DNA of 26,174 nt from an uncultured Trueperaceae bacterium (lineage in GTDB: Bacteria; Deinococcota; Deinococci; Deinococcales; Trueperaceae): the NCBI GenBank assembly GCA_937907415.1, contig CALCHY010000156.1:1-26174 (forward strand), in the 5' to 3' direction. Positions 7,380 to 15,673 of this stretch are shown here, piece after piece. The number at the start of each line of letters is the position of its first letter. The stretch's first letter is position 1. The notes below the pieces were generated by a model. That model did no database searches, was not told where the DNA came from, and worked only from the letters and a program-made list of their open reading frames with translations. Both the position numbers and the translations under genes were made by a program.

Positions 7380-9554
7380 ATGATCTACTTCGTGGTGCGC
7401 CTGCTCGTCTACACCCTCTCGGCTGCGGTGGTGCTCAACGTCGTGCCTGGCCTCCTAGCTCGCGGCACGGAGGCGCCGGCGGCCACCTTGCCGCCGATCC
7501 TCGCCTACTTGGTCGTGGGCACGGTGTTCGGGATCCTGCACTCCTTCGTGCGGCCCATCATGCTCTTCTTCACCGGCCGTCTCTACATCTGGTCGCTCGG
7601 GCTGGTGGCGCTCCTCGTCGACATTCTCATCTTCTTGGGCCTCAGCTACTTAGCGCAGGAAGGGTGGGCTGACCCCACCAAGCGCCTGCTCTCGGCGGCA
7701 GGCGGCGCCGTGTTGATGGGAGTGCTGGTGTCGGCCATGGACGCCATCGTGGGCTTCGATAGCCCGCGCCTACCGGGAGAAACTCGCGCCTCGCCAGCTT
7801 ACTGGCGTTGGCTGGAGCGCCTCCCGGGGCGGCAGCGCAACCGTTTCGCGGAGAGCCTGCGCACCGTGCAGCTCATCACGATCTTGCGCTCGTACGTCGT
7901 CGACATCGCCCTCGGTTTCACGTTCCTCGCACCCGTGCGCAACTTCATGAAGCGCGCCCTCTACCGCGTGCGGCCGCGACTGGTGGAGGAGAACCCGGCC
8001 GTCAAGCTGCGCCTCATGCTTCAGGAGCTGGGGCCGACGTTCGTGAAGTTCGGGCAGTTGGTGGCGGCGCGCATCGAGGTCCTGCCGGGGACGTGGCGCG
8101 AGGAGCTAGAGCAACTCCAAGACCACGTGCGGCCGTTCACCTTCGCCGAGGCGTCCGCCCTCGTGGAGCGCGAGTTGAAGCAGCCCCTCAGCAAGGCGTT
8201 CGCGAGCTTCGACCCCGTGCCATTGGCCGCCGCCTCCATGGGCCAGGTGCACGCGGCGACGCTTCCGGACGGCACTCCAGTAGTAGTCAAGGTCCAGCGC
8301 CCCAACATCGACCTGCTCGTGCGCAGCGACCTGAACGTGCTGCGCGACCTGATAGCCACCCTGGAGGCGCGCCTCGCTCGCCTGCGGCGCTTGGGTCTGT
8401 CGCCGCTGTTCGACGAGTTCGCCGACATGGTCGTGGCGGAGCTGGATTTCGACAACGAGGCCTACCAGGCCGAGCAACTCAAGCACAACATGCTTGAGTT
8501 TCCGTTCGTGCACGTGCCCGCCGTCTTCCCAGACTGGTCTGGGCCGCGCATCCTCACTCTGGAACGCGTCACGGGCGTGAAGATCACCGACGTGGACGCG
8601 CTTGGCCTTAGCGAGCGTGGCCGGCGCGCGCTGGCGCTGCGCTTCTTTCAGGTGCTCCTGCAGCAGGTCGTGATCGACGGGTTCTTCCACGCCGACTTGC
8701 ACGGCGGCAACGTCTGGTACGACCGCCAGCGACGCCAGATCGTGTTCCTCGACATGGGCCAGGTGGGCCAGCTCTCGCGCGCGGACCGCGTGCGCCTCGC
8801 CCAGCTCATCTGGGCGCTGCACGACCGCGCTGCCGGGCCGACGGCGCAAGTTCTCCTCGCCCTGTGCCAACCGCACCCGCAGGTCGACCGACCGGCACTG
8901 GAACGCGACGTGCGCCGCCTGCTGAACCGTCACCTCGTGCTACGCAAAGCCGACCCCGACGTCGGCGAGCTGCTCGGCGAGCTGATGACCTTGCTCATGC
9001 GCAGCGGCCTGCGGCTGCGGCGCGAGTTCACCTTGGCCTTCAAGTCCATGGGGCAGGGCGAGGCCGTGATGCGCAGCCTCATGGGCGACGAGGGCGCCGA
9101 CGAGGTCGTCGACATCGCTTACCGCACCATGCGCGACCTCGTTATCAAGCGCCTCGACCCGCGCAAGTTCGTGCCCGAAGTCGTGGGCCCGATCACGCGC
9201 GAGGGGTTGGGGCGCTTGCCGAACTTGGTGAGCGCCGCCTTCAACATCCTCGAAGACTTCGAGCAGGGCCGCACGGCGCTGCAGCTTGACGCCAGCTCGC
9301 TCTCGCACCGCCTAGCGTCTGTGGAGCGCGGTTTCGAGCACGGCTTCCGGCGCATGGTGCTAAGCATCTCGCTCGTGGGCCTCATGCTCGCGTCCGCCCT
9401 CGTGCTGGTGGCGCCGCTAACGGAGATCGTGGAGCCGACGGAGCGCATCATCATCCGGTTGGCGGCGATCGTTGCCGTGTCCGTCAGCTCGGCGTCTACG
9501 GTGGTGGTGCTAGCCGGCGTCATGCTGCCGCGGCGCAATCAGGACCGCGGCTGA
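7380..9554 (+). CDS. ABC1/UbiB (AarF)-family kinase-like protein with N-terminal four-helix membrane domain, 724 aa
   Basis: ABC1/UbiB proteins are atypical membrane-associated kinases or ATPases tied to quinone and lipid metabolism. Residues 1-125 contain four hydrophobic segments with FGILHSFVRPIMLFFTGRLY, resembling the Phage_holin_4_2 membrane family (NALVRPIL core). The ABC1 core follows: LGPTFVKFGQLVAAR (KxGQ at 223-226), alanine-rich loop PLAAASMGQVHAA (about 281-293), VVVKVQRP (K304), ELDFDNEA (354-361), catalytic HADLHGGNVWYD (437-448) and LDMGQVG (DxG-type, 457-463). All UbiB signature residues are present. Two further membrane helices lie at about 655-675 and 687-713. ATG 7380 is used; an upstream ATG at 7363 opens only a 6-codon frame. 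UbiB proteins usually have just the C-terminal helices, so the N-terminal unit is the unusual part. Kinase activity is not certain. Confidence 0.9.
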   Translation: MIYFVVRLLVYTLSAAVVLNVVPGLLARGTEAPAATLPPILAYLVVGTVFGILHSFVRPIMLFFTGRLYIWSLGLVALLVDILIFLGLSYLAQEGWADPTKRLLSAAGGAVLMGVLVSAMDAIVGFDSPRLPGETRASPAYWRWLERLPGRQRNRFAESLRTVQLITILRSYVVDIALGFTFLAPVRNFMKRALYRVRPRLVEENPAVKLRLMLQELGPTFVKFGQLVAARIEVLPGTWREELEQLQDHVRPFTFAEASALVERELKQPLSKAFASFDPVPLAAASMGQVHAATLPDGTPVVVKVQRPNIDLLVRSDLNVLRDLIATLEARLARLRRLGLSPLFDEFADMVVAELDFDNEAYQAEQLKHNMLEFPFVHVPAVFPDWSGPRILTLERVTGVKITDVDALGLSERGRRALALRFFQVLLQQVVIDGFFHADLHGGNVWYDRQRRQIVFLDMGQVGQLSRADRVRLAQLIWALHDRAAGPTAQVLLALCQPHPQVDRPALERDVRRLLNRHLVLRKADPDVGELLGELMTLLMRSGLRLRREFTLAFKSMGQGEAVMRSLMGDEGADEVVDIAYRTMRDLVIKRLDPRKFVPEVVGPITREGLGRLPNLVSAAFNILEDFEQGRTALQLDASSLSHRLASVERGFEHGFRRMVLSISLVGLMLASALVLVAPLTEIVEPTERIIIRLAAIVAVSVSSASTVVVLAGVMLPRRNQDRG

Positions 9555-9556
9555 AC

Positions 9557-9904
9557 TCAGGCGGCGGGGCTGGCTACCGCCGCCAGGGTGATGAGCACGG
9601 CAGCTGCCGCGGTCGAGTCGTTCCTCGGGCTGACCATGAGTTCACCGGAGAAGCTGACGAGTTCGTTCTCCTTGAGCGGGTGAGGTACGCCGTCGAGGAA
9701 CACGGTGGCTTCACCGACCATGCCCTGGATGGTGACGTTGCAACCAGGGTGGTTGTGCAGCGGCATGCCCTGACCCGACTCCATGGTCAGGTAGAGCATG
9801 GTGAGGCCGGGTTCCTTGACTAGAAAGCGCTTGCTCGGGCCGGAGCTGTCCGGGACGAAGCAGGCGCTGAGGTCGTGACGCGAGAGTGACATGCAGGCCA
9901 GCAT
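9557..9904 (-). CDS. Small cupin-like protein, 115 aa
   Basis: A single-domain, cytoplasmic cupin-like beta-barrel of unknown substrate. Strand pattern and motif are visible: MLYLTMESGQGMPLHNHPGC (HxH metal-ligand pair), NVTIQGMVGEATVFLDGVPH, then ENELVSFSGELMVSPRNDST. The usual glutamate after HxH is not in place, and the second motif has no histidine at the expected spot, so the metal site may be weak or lost. Two starts are possible: ATG 9904 or ATG 9892 (MSLSRHD). It follows the Fic gene on the same strand after a 48-bp gap and converges on the ABC1 gene with a 2-bp gap. No specific role can be given. Confidence 0.7.
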   Translation of the reverse strand: MLACMSLSRHDLSACFVPDSSGPSKRFLVKEPGLTMLYLTMESGQGMPLHNHPGCNVTIQGMVGEATVFLDGVPHPLKENELVSFSGELMVSPRNDSTAAAAVLITLAAVASPAA

Positions 9905-9952
9905 CTCATCTCGGCTGGCGCCGTGCCTTGACTCAGGTTAGGTCTGGTCGGA

Positions 9953-11149
9953 CTAGCCTGCCGAGACCCTGCGCCCCGCCCGCGCAGCGAAGTCGTCTAG
10001 AACGCCTGTGACTTCGTTGGCGACCCACATGCGCGAGCGCGCCTTGCCAGTGAACTCGCGAAGGATGCTTGCCTCCTCGAGTTGGCCAAGCGCCCTAAGC
10101 GCAGCTACGGCCGACACGCCGAAGTCCCGCTCGACGAATGCCGAGTTGACCACCGGTTGACTCGGTAAGGCGTCGAGTAACCGCCAGGCAACGGAGTCCC
10201 TCCGCGCCACTAGTCGTTCGGTCCAGTTAGCGCGCATGGTCACGAGCTCGCCCAGCAACCACCTTCCGTTGCTCGTGGCAGCAAAGACGGCATCGCTGAG
10301 GGCGAAGACGATCGCGTCTAGGTCTCCGCGGCGGTAGGCGTCTAACGCCGCGAAGTAACCACGCGTATCCGTCAGGAGGCCGGCGGACACGGGCACCGTT
10401 ACTGACCTGACCAAACCGCGGCCTTTCAGCAGCGCGTGCAGGAGTGCTCTGCCCGTTCGGCCGTTACCGTCAGGAAACGGGTGAATCGTCTCGAACTGAG
10501 CGTGCGCAACGGCGGCCTGGACGATGACGGGCAGGTCGTCTCGCGCCATGAACGCCACCAGGTCGCTCATCGCATCTGCAACGCGGTCTGGGTGCGGCGG
10601 CACGAAATCGGCCATGTGCGGTCCGGCTCCGTGCCCACCGATCCAGACCTGCTCGCTCCGCCACGCTCGTACTGCTAGGTCTCCTAGCAGAGCCTCTTGC
10701 ACCGCGATCATGGCTGCTGCGTCAAGCGTCTCAGACAGCGCCAAGGCCGCCTCCATGGCGTGCACGTTGGCGGCTATCAAGCCTGCGTTCTTCGTTGCGC
10801 TCTCACCCAACGTTGCGACGGCTACTTGGCGCGCGCCTGACGTCAAGTTCTCGATCTGCGACGACGAAGCCGACTCGCTGCGCAACAAGACAGCGGTTAA
10901 CGGGGCGAGTTCCTTGTTAGCGGACTGCTCAGCGTCGAACCGCGCCAACTCCTCTGCCGATTCAGCAGCTGCGAGGCGCGCTTCCTTCGATGGCACGGGC
11001 TCTAGTCCTGCGATTCGTGGCACGACTGCCGCTTGGTACGGACCGCTGTGCCTGCGTCTTGCCGCTCGACTCTGACCGTACTGCAGCAGGCCGACGTCCC
11101 ACTTCCGCTCTTCATACGCAACTTGCGGCCAAGCCGGAAGGTTCGCCAC
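9953..11149 (-). CDS. Fic-domain AMP-transferase-type protein with C-terminal winged helix, 398 aa
   Basis: Fic proteins transfer AMP (or related groups) from a nucleotide to target hydroxyls. The catalytic motif is intact: HPFPDGNGRTGR (223-234), with catalytic H223 and the anion-binding GNGR. N-terminal to it, SSQIEN (96-101) matches the (S/T)xxxE(G/N) inhibitory helix, so this is a self-inhibited class II Fic, expected to be quiet until E100 is displaced. Residues about 1-90 resemble the DUF4172/Fic N-terminal region and about 335-385 form a winged helix (SAVAALRALGQLEEASILRE), the usual Fic/DNA-binding layout. No antitoxin gene adjoins, as expected when inhibition is built in. Start is GTG 11149, with an operator-like palindrome 10 bp upstream. 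Target unknown. Confidence 0.93.
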   Translation of the reverse strand: MANLPAWPQVAYEERKWDVGLLQYGQSRAARRRHSGPYQAAVVPRIAGLEPVPSKEARLAAAESAEELARFDAEQSANKELAPLTAVLLRSESASSSQIENLTSGARQVAVATLGESATKNAGLIAANVHAMEAALALSETLDAAAMIAVQEALLGDLAVRAWRSEQVWIGGHGAGPHMADFVPPHPDRVADAMSDLVAFMARDDLPVIVQAAVAHAQFETIHPFPDGNGRTGRALLHALLKGRGLVRSVTVPVSAGLLTDTRGYFAALDAYRRGDLDAIVFALSDAVFAATSNGRWLLGELVTMRANWTERLVARRDSVAWRLLDALPSQPVVNSAFVERDFGVSAVAALRALGQLEEASILREFTGKARSRMWVANEVTGVLDDFAARAGRRVSAG

Positions 11150-11158
11150 TTCGCCAGC

Positions 11159-11208
11159 TTAACATACGTTAACCTATTAGCGTTAAATAACGCTCCCCGC
11201 TATTTAAC
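11159..11208 (-). promoter_or_regulatory. AT-rich promoter/operator of the Fic gene with nested inverted repeats
   Basis: Within 50 bp are three perfect inverted repeats: TTAAC-ATAC-GTTAA (11159-11172), AGCGTTA-AA-TAACGCT (11179-11194), and GTTAAATA (11182-11189) with TATTTAAC (11201-11208). The second and third overlap, so they are mutually exclusive as hairpins. On the minus strand TATGTT (11166-11161) makes a -10, with TTATTT (11190-11185) as a weak -35 at 18 bp spacing, so the first palindrome overlaps the -10. The predicted transcript starts about 4 nt before the GTG. This fits repression by a dimer, possibly the winged helix of the Fic protein itself. The patch is strikingly AT-rich against its surroundings. 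Confidence 0.6.
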
Positions 11209-11219
11209 CTTCCCGGGTC

Positions 11220-13613
11220 CTAACGCTCCCCGACGTACACAGCCAGGTGCTGCCCTGTAAGCGTCGCGTGCTCAGCGACGAGGTCAGCAGGCGTGCCCTC
11301 GAACACCACGCGCCCGCCCTCGTGCCCCGCACCGGGACCGAGGTCGATGATCCAGTCAGCGTGCGCCATCACGGCCTGGTGGTGCTCGATGACGATCACC
11401 GATTTGCCTGCATCGACGAGGCGGTCGAGTAGTCCGAGGAGTTGCTCGACGTCCGCGAGGTGCAGGCCCGTCGTTGGCTCGTCGAGGACGTACACGCCGC
11501 CCTTCTCGCCCAAGTGAGTGGCTAGCTTGAGGCGCTGACGCTCGCCGCCCGACAAGGTCGTCAGGGGCTGGCCGAGGCTGAGGTAAGCGAGGCCGACGTC
11601 GGCAAGGCGCTGCAGGATGGCGTGCGCGGCCGGGAGGCGCGCCTCGCCCGCGCCGAAGAAGGTCTCGGCCTCCGCAACCGGCATAGCGAGGACCTCGCTG
11701 ATGTCGCGGCCGCCGAAGTGGTACTCGAGCACCGCGGCCTGGAAGCGCTTGCCGCCGCACTCCTCACAAGTAGTGGCGACGCTGGCCATGATGCCCAGGT
11801 CGGTGTAGACCACGCCAGCGCCGTTGCACACGGGGCAGGCGCCCTCGGAGTTGGGGCTGAACAGCCCAGGCTTGACGCCGTTGGCCTTGGCGAACGCCTT
11901 GCGGATGGGGTCGAGCAACCCGGTGTAGGTGGCTGGGTTACTCCGCCGCGAGCCCTTGATGGCGCCCTGATCGATAGCGACCACGCCGGGCAGGCCAGCA
12001 ACGGAGCCGTGGATGAGCGAACTCTTGCCCGAGCCAGCGACGCCCGTCACGACGACGAGCACGCCTAGCGGGATGTCCACGTCGACGTTCTGCAAGTTAT
12101 GGGTGTTAGCGCCGCGCACCTCAAGGGCGCCCTTGGCCTTGCGCACCTTAGGCTTGAGCGCCGCGCGATCGTCTAAGTGCCTGCCAGTCAGGGTGCCGCT
12201 GGTGCGCAGGCCAGCCACCGAACCGGAGAACACGACCTCTCCACCTGCCGTACCCGCGCCCGGGCCAAGGTCAACGACGTGGTCTGCCACTTCGATGACC
12301 TCCGGCTTATGCTCGACGACCAGCACCGTGTTGCCCTTGTCGCGGAGGCGCAGCAGGAGCTCGTTCATGCGCTCGATGTCGTGGGGGTGCAGCCCGATGG
12401 TCGGCTCGTCGAACACGTACGTGATGTCGGTAAGCGCAGAGCCGAGGTGACGGATCATCTTGGTGCGCTGCGCCTCGCCGCCAGACAGGGTGCCCGCCGG
12501 ACGGTCTAGGGAGAGGTAACCGAGTCCGATCTCGACGAACGAGTCGAGCGTGTCGCGCAACGCGTCAAGCAGCGGCTCCAAACCGGGCTCCTGAATGGTG
12601 CGCACCCAGTCGGCCAAGTCGCTTATCTGCATGGCGCAGGCGTCCGCGATGCTCTTGCCCGCGATCTTCGACGAGCGCGCGCCCTCGTTGAGACGCGTTC
12701 CGCCGCACTCTGGGCAGGTCTGGAACGTGATGACGCGCTCGACGAACGCCCTGATGTGCGGCTGCATGGCCTCAGGGTCCTTGTTGAGCATCGTCTTCTG
12801 GAGCTTCGGTATCAGCCCTTCGTACGTCAGGTTGATGCCCTCGACCTTGATCTTCGTCGGCTCCTTGTAGAGCAGGTCGTTCAGCTCGCGCTTGTTGAAC
12901 TTGCCGAGCGGCTTGTCCATGTCGAAGTAGCCAGAGCCGGCGAAGATGCGCCCGTACCAGCCGTCCATGCTGTAACCGGGCACGTTGAGGGCGCCTTGGC
13001 TCAGCGACTTGTCGGCATCGAACAGGGTCGCCAGGTTGAAGTCCGTGACCGTGCCCCTGCCCTCACAGCGGGGGCACATGCCGCCAGTTATCGAGAAGCT
13101 CCTCGCCTCCGTCACCTGTGAGCCTGCGCGTTCGACGGTCACCGCGCCCTTGCCGCTAACGGAAGCGACGTTGAACGAGAACGCCTGCGGCGAGCCGATG
13201 TGCGGCTGCCCGAGGCGGCTGAAGAGGATGCGCAAGACGGCGTTAGCGTCTGTGGCCGTGCCCACGGTGGAGCGCACGTTCGCGCCCATCGGCTCCTGGT
13301 CGACGATGATGGCCGTCGTGAGGCCCTCGAGCACGTCGACGTCCGGCCGCGCCAAGTTCGGCATGAAGCCCTGCACGAACGCGCTGTAGGTCTCGTTGAT
13401 CATGCGTTGCGACTCGGCGGCGATGGTGTCGAACACGAGCGAGCTCTTGCCCGACCCTGACACGCCCGTGAAGACCGTCAAGCGCCGCTTCGGCAGCTCG
13501 AGCGATACGTTCTTGAGGTTGTTCTCGCGCGCACCCTGAACGCGAATGACATCGTGGCCGTCCGCCGCGTGGCGAGCTAGCTGTTCGGCGACCGGTTGTT
13601 CTCTCGTGCTCAT
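11220..13613 (-). CDS. UvrA-like ABC-type ATPase (DrrC-like, UvrA without UvrB-binding domain), 797 aa
   Basis: A short UvrA relative, a class linked to DNA-damage tolerance and to resistance against DNA-binding antibiotics such as daunorubicin. Two ABC halves are present. Half 1: Walker [10 protein letters not shown] (50-58), zinc-type pairs CPRC (180-183) and CPEC (300-303), LSGGEAQR (376-383), [10 protein letters not shown]. Half 2: GVAGSGKSS (524-532), CPVC (593-596) and CEEC (616-619), LSGGERQR (687-694), [12 protein letters not shown]. It is about 150 residues shorter than housekeeping UvrA (about 940), and the region after Walker A1 goes straight to the zinc module, so the UvrB-binding insert is missing. 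Start ATG 13613 has a CGGAG SD five bases upstream. It lies 59 bp after the AraC-VOC pair on the same strand, probably one unit. No uvrB is nearby. Confidence 0.93.
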   Translation of the reverse strand: MSTREQPVAEQLARHAADGHDVIRVQGARENNLKNVSLELPKRRLTVFTGVSGSGKSSLVFDTIAAESQRMINETYSAFVQGFMPNLARPDVDVLEGLTTAIIVDQEPMGANVRSTVGTATDANAVLRILFSRLGQPHIGSPQAFSFNVASVSGKGAVTVERAGSQVTEARSFSITGGMCPRCEGRGTVTDFNLATLFDADKSLSQGALNVPGYSMDGWYGRIFAGSGYFDMDKPLGKFNKRELNDLLYKEPTKIKVEGINLTYEGLIPKLQKTMLNKDPEAMQPHIRAFVERVITFQTCPECGGTRLNEGARSSKIAGKSIADACAMQISDLADWVRTIQEPGLEPLLDALRDTLDSFVEIGLGYLSLDRPAGTLSGGEAQRTKMIRHLGSALTDITYVFDEPTIGLHPHDIERMNELLLRLRDKGNTVLVVEHKPEVIEVADHVVDLGPGAGTAGGEVVFSGSVAGLRTSGTLTGRHLDDRAALKPKVRKAKGALEVRGANTHNLQNVDVDIPLGVLVVVTGVAGSGKSSLIHGSVAGLPGVVAIDQGAIKGSRRSNPATYTGLLDPIRKAFAKANGVKPGLFSPNSEGACPVCNGAGVVYTDLGIMASVATTCEECGGKRFQAAVLEYHFGGRDISEVLAMPVAEAETFFGAGEARLPAAHAILQRLADVGLAYLSLGQPLTTLSGGERQRLKLATHLGEKGGVYVLDEPTTGLHLADVEQLLGLLDRLVDAGKSVIVIEHHQAVMAHADWIIDLGPGAGHEGGRVVFEGTPADLVAEHATLTGQHLAVYVGER

Positions 13614-13672
13614 CTAGACTCCGTCGTTTCTAGCGTGGGCGCCAGGGCTCGGCCGCCGCGCCAGCGCGCAGC

Positions 13673-14092
13673 TCAGGGCCGCTCTTGAATGCGGAGGAGG
13701 TTGCCAGCCGGGTCGCGGACGGCGCAGTCGCGCACGCCGTAGGGCTGCTGCGTTGGTTCCTGCACTACTTCCGCTCCGCTCGCCCTGATGCGCTCGAAGG
13801 CGGCGTCCAGGTCTTTGGTCGCCAATACGATGGTCGCGTAAGTGCCCTTGGCGAGCATCTCGTTGATCATGTTGCGTTCCTCGTCCGTCAGGCCGGGCGT
13901 TGCGGCCGGTGGGTACAGGACGATCGCCGTGCTCGGCTGGTCCGGTGCGCCGACGGTTATCCAGCGCATGCCGCCGTAGCCAACGTCGAGGCGGACCTCG
14001 AAGCCGATGGCGTCACGGTAGAAGGCCAGCGAGGCGTCTGGGTCAAGCTGCGGGAGGAAACTCGAGTAGATGGTGATGTCCATGGCCGCCAT
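13673..14092 (-). CDS. VOC (glyoxalase/bleomycin-resistance fold) protein, 139 aa
   Basis: Small cytoplasmic protein of the vicinal oxygen chelate fold, with two beta-alpha-beta-beta-beta units. Repeat 1: ITIYSSFLPQLDPDASLAFY, RDAIGFEVRLDVGYGGMRWI. Repeat 2: YATIVLATKDLDAAFERIRA, SGAEVVQEPTQQPYGVRDCA, VRDPAGNLLRIQERP. The DPAGNLLRIQE ending is typical. Length is normal. It may begin at ATG 14092 or the in-frame ATG 14083. One base separates it from the AraC gene stop, so the two are translationally coupled; AraC-VOC pairs are widespread, the VOC protein being an effector or binding partner. The UvrA-like gene follows. Substrate cannot be read from sequence. Confidence 0.88.
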   Translation of the reverse strand: MAAMDITIYSSFLPQLDPDASLAFYRDAIGFEVRLDVGYGGMRWITVGAPDQPSTAIVLYPPAATPGLTDEERNMINEMLAKGTYATIVLATKDLDAAFERIRASGAEVVQEPTQQPYGVRDCAVRDPAGNLLRIQERP

Positions 14093-14093
14093 T

Positions 14094-14582
14094 CTAGGAG
14101 CCTACGTTCTGCAGCGCTTCTCGATTCCTGACCGGTCTCGTCACGTGCTTGGCGACGCACGCTGGCAGCCCGATGGTGGCGAGGGCCTCGCTGCGTTGGT
14201 AGACGCTGGGCGGCACACCGACGAGCTCCTTGAAGCGCGTGCTGAAGGTCCCTAGCGAGGTGCAGCCAACCGCGAAGCACACGTCCGTGACGCTGAGGTC
14301 GCCGCGGCGCAGGAGCGCCATGGCGCGCTCGATGCGCCGCGTCATCAAGTAGCTGTAAGGCGGCTCGCCGAAAGCGAGGCGGAACTGCCGGCTAAGGTGC
14401 CCGGCCGACATGTGAACCGCGCTCGCGAGCGCTTCCACGTTCAGGGGGAGGACGTAATCGCGGTCGATGCGGTCGCGCACTCGTCTGAGCCGGCGCAGGT
14501 CGTGCAGGCGCTGCTCGTCCAGGACGACCCTTTCGTCCGGCTCCGCGCCCTTGAGCAGCTCGCTTGCCTGGTCGCTTGCCAC
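14094..14582 (-). CDS. AraC-family transcriptional regulator, 162 aa
   Basis: A compact AraC/XylS regulator made almost only of the DNA-binding region. Helix-turn-helix 1: LNVEALASAVHMSAGHLSRQ, FRLAFGEPPYSYLMTRRIER (typical). Helix-turn-helix 2: AMALLRRGDLSVTDVCFAVG, CTSLGTFSTRFKELVGVPPS. No cupin-like ligand domain, so the coupled VOC protein may supply sensing. Start GTG 14582 is the first in frame; no strong SD is seen. It is the first gene of a leftward group (AraC, VOC, UvrA-like) that it probably controls, and is divergent from the TRIC gene across 57 bp, so it may regulate that too. Confidence 0.9.
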   Translation of the reverse strand: MASDQASELLKGAEPDERVVLDEQRLHDLRRLRRVRDRIDRDYVLPLNVEALASAVHMSAGHLSRQFRLAFGEPPYSYLMTRRIERAMALLRRGDLSVTDVCFAVGCTSLGTFSTRFKELVGVPPSVYQRSEALATIGLPACVAKHVTRPVRNREALQNVGS

Positions 14583-14639
14583 GGTCGCGATGATGCCACA
14601 CTTGCGCGGCGCCAGTAGCTACCGCGGCCACACGCCCGT

Positions 14640-15299
14640 ATGCTGCCGGGCGTGAACTGGCTAGCCAGCGTGAACTGGGTTGAGATCCTCGTCTGGGTTG
14701 GCACGCTGACCTTCGCGGCCTCCGGGGCGCTCGTCGCGGTGCGGCAGCGCTTCGACATCATCGGCGTGCTCGTGCTTGCCACCGTCACCGCCATCGGCGG
14801 CGGCTCCATCCGCGACGTCATGGTGGGTGCACTGCCCCCAGCTTCCCTCTCCAACGAGGCGCTGCTCTGGGGCGTCGGCCTCACCGCCATGGCGGTGTTC
14901 GTCTTCCACCACCGCCTGCGCGAAGATAGCCGCCTTCTCTACGCACTAGACACGTTCGGCCTCGCGCTGTTCGCCGCCCTCGGTGCAGAGCGCGGCATGG
15001 CGTACGGCATGGGGCCGTGGGGCACCGTCTTCGCCGGCGCCGTCTCTGGCGTTGGCGGTGGGGTGCTACGCGACGTGCTCGTCGGGCAGGTACCCGGCAT
15101 CTTCTACCGCTTTGGCGACTTCTACGCCTCGGCGGCGGCGCTTGGCGCGCTCGCGTACTTCCTGCTGCACGGCCTCGACTCGCACCTCGCCCTGGCGGCC
15201 GCCGTCGCCGTTACCTTGGTGGTGCGCATCGGCAGCCGCGTGCTGAAGCTCAAGTTGCCGGTGCCGCGCTCGGCGCCGACTGGCCAGCGGGAAAAGTAG
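14640..15299 (+). CDS. TRIC-type/UPF0126 membrane protein (YicG-like), 219 aa
   Basis: Inner-membrane protein of the UPF0126 family, related to trimeric intracellular cation (TRIC) channels; ion selectivity cannot be judged here. About seven hydrophobic segments, arranged as an internal repeat with a glycine-rich turn in each half: TAIGGGSIRDVMVGALPP (about 50-67) and VSGVGGGVLRDVLVGQVPGI (about 136-155). The GGGxxRDV motif and RFGDFYASA match the family. Length is typical. ATG 14640 is used and GTG 14652 is an alternative; neither has a clear SD. It ends 5 bp before the convergent AzlD stop. Its promoter faces the AraC gene. Confidence 0.9.
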   Translation: MLPGVNWLASVNWVEILVWVGTLTFAASGALVAVRQRFDIIGVLVLATVTAIGGGSIRDVMVGALPPASLSNEALLWGVGLTAMAVFVFHHRLREDSRLLYALDTFGLALFAALGAERGMAYGMGPWGTVFAGAVSGVGGGVLRDVLVGQVPGIFYRFGDFYASAAALGALAYFLLHGLDSHLALAAAVAVTLVVRIGSRVLKLKLPVPRSAPTGQREK

Positions 15300-15304
15300 C
15301 GCCG

Positions 15305-15673
15305 CTACAAGAGCCACCACACGAGGCCGTAGGCCGCCGCTCCAGCTAGGGTGGCGCTCGCGACGCCACGCCGCCAGCGGAAGACCAAGGCGGTGACGAC
15401 CACGCCAACCAGCGCGGCGCCAGCGGCGCGGACCTCCTCACGACCAACGCCCCCGGCAACGACCTCACGCGCGAACGGCGCGATGTACGGCGCTAGCGCC
15501 GCCGCCAGCAGCGCGGCCACGGCGCCAAGGCCGACGCTCGACAGGAACTTGCCAAGCGGCCCAGCCAGTGCCCCGTTTGAGCGTCCTCGCCCCCCGAAGT
15601 GCGTAGGCAGGTAGCGGAACAAGTAGGTGCCGACGCCGACCGTCACGCACACGAGCACGAACGTGAGGCTCAC
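15305..15673 (-). CDS. azlD: AzlD-type branched-chain amino acid export subunit, 122 aa
   Basis: Small membrane partner of AzlC; together they export branched-chain amino acids or analogues. Three to four hydrophobic segments: MSLTFVLVCVTVGVGTYLFR, YLPTHFGG, FLSSVGLGAVAALLAAALAP, GALVGVVVTALVF-like region and a WWLL end. YLFRYLP near the N-terminus and the length are typical. Its ATG (15673-15671) overlaps the AzlC stop by 4 bp, so the pair is translationally coupled. Confidence 0.85.
   Translation of the reverse strand: MSLTFVLVCVTVGVGTYLFRYLPTHFGGRGRSNGALAGPLGKFLSSVGLGAVAALLAAALAPYIAPFAREVVAGGVGREEVRAAGAALVGVVVTALVFRWRRGVASATLAGAAAYGLVWWLL

Noticed and set aside
8106..8933. 275-residue minus-strand ORF opposite the ABC1 kinase gene
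   Set aside because: It mirrors the conserved ABC1 core and shows no family features of its own.
9953..11149. Fic toxin with separate antitoxin gene
   Set aside because: No small antitoxin gene adjoins and the inhibitory SxxxEN motif is within the protein itself.
11220..13613. Housekeeping UvrA
   Set aside because: Too short (797 residues) and lacks the UvrB-binding insert; no other uvr gene adjoins.
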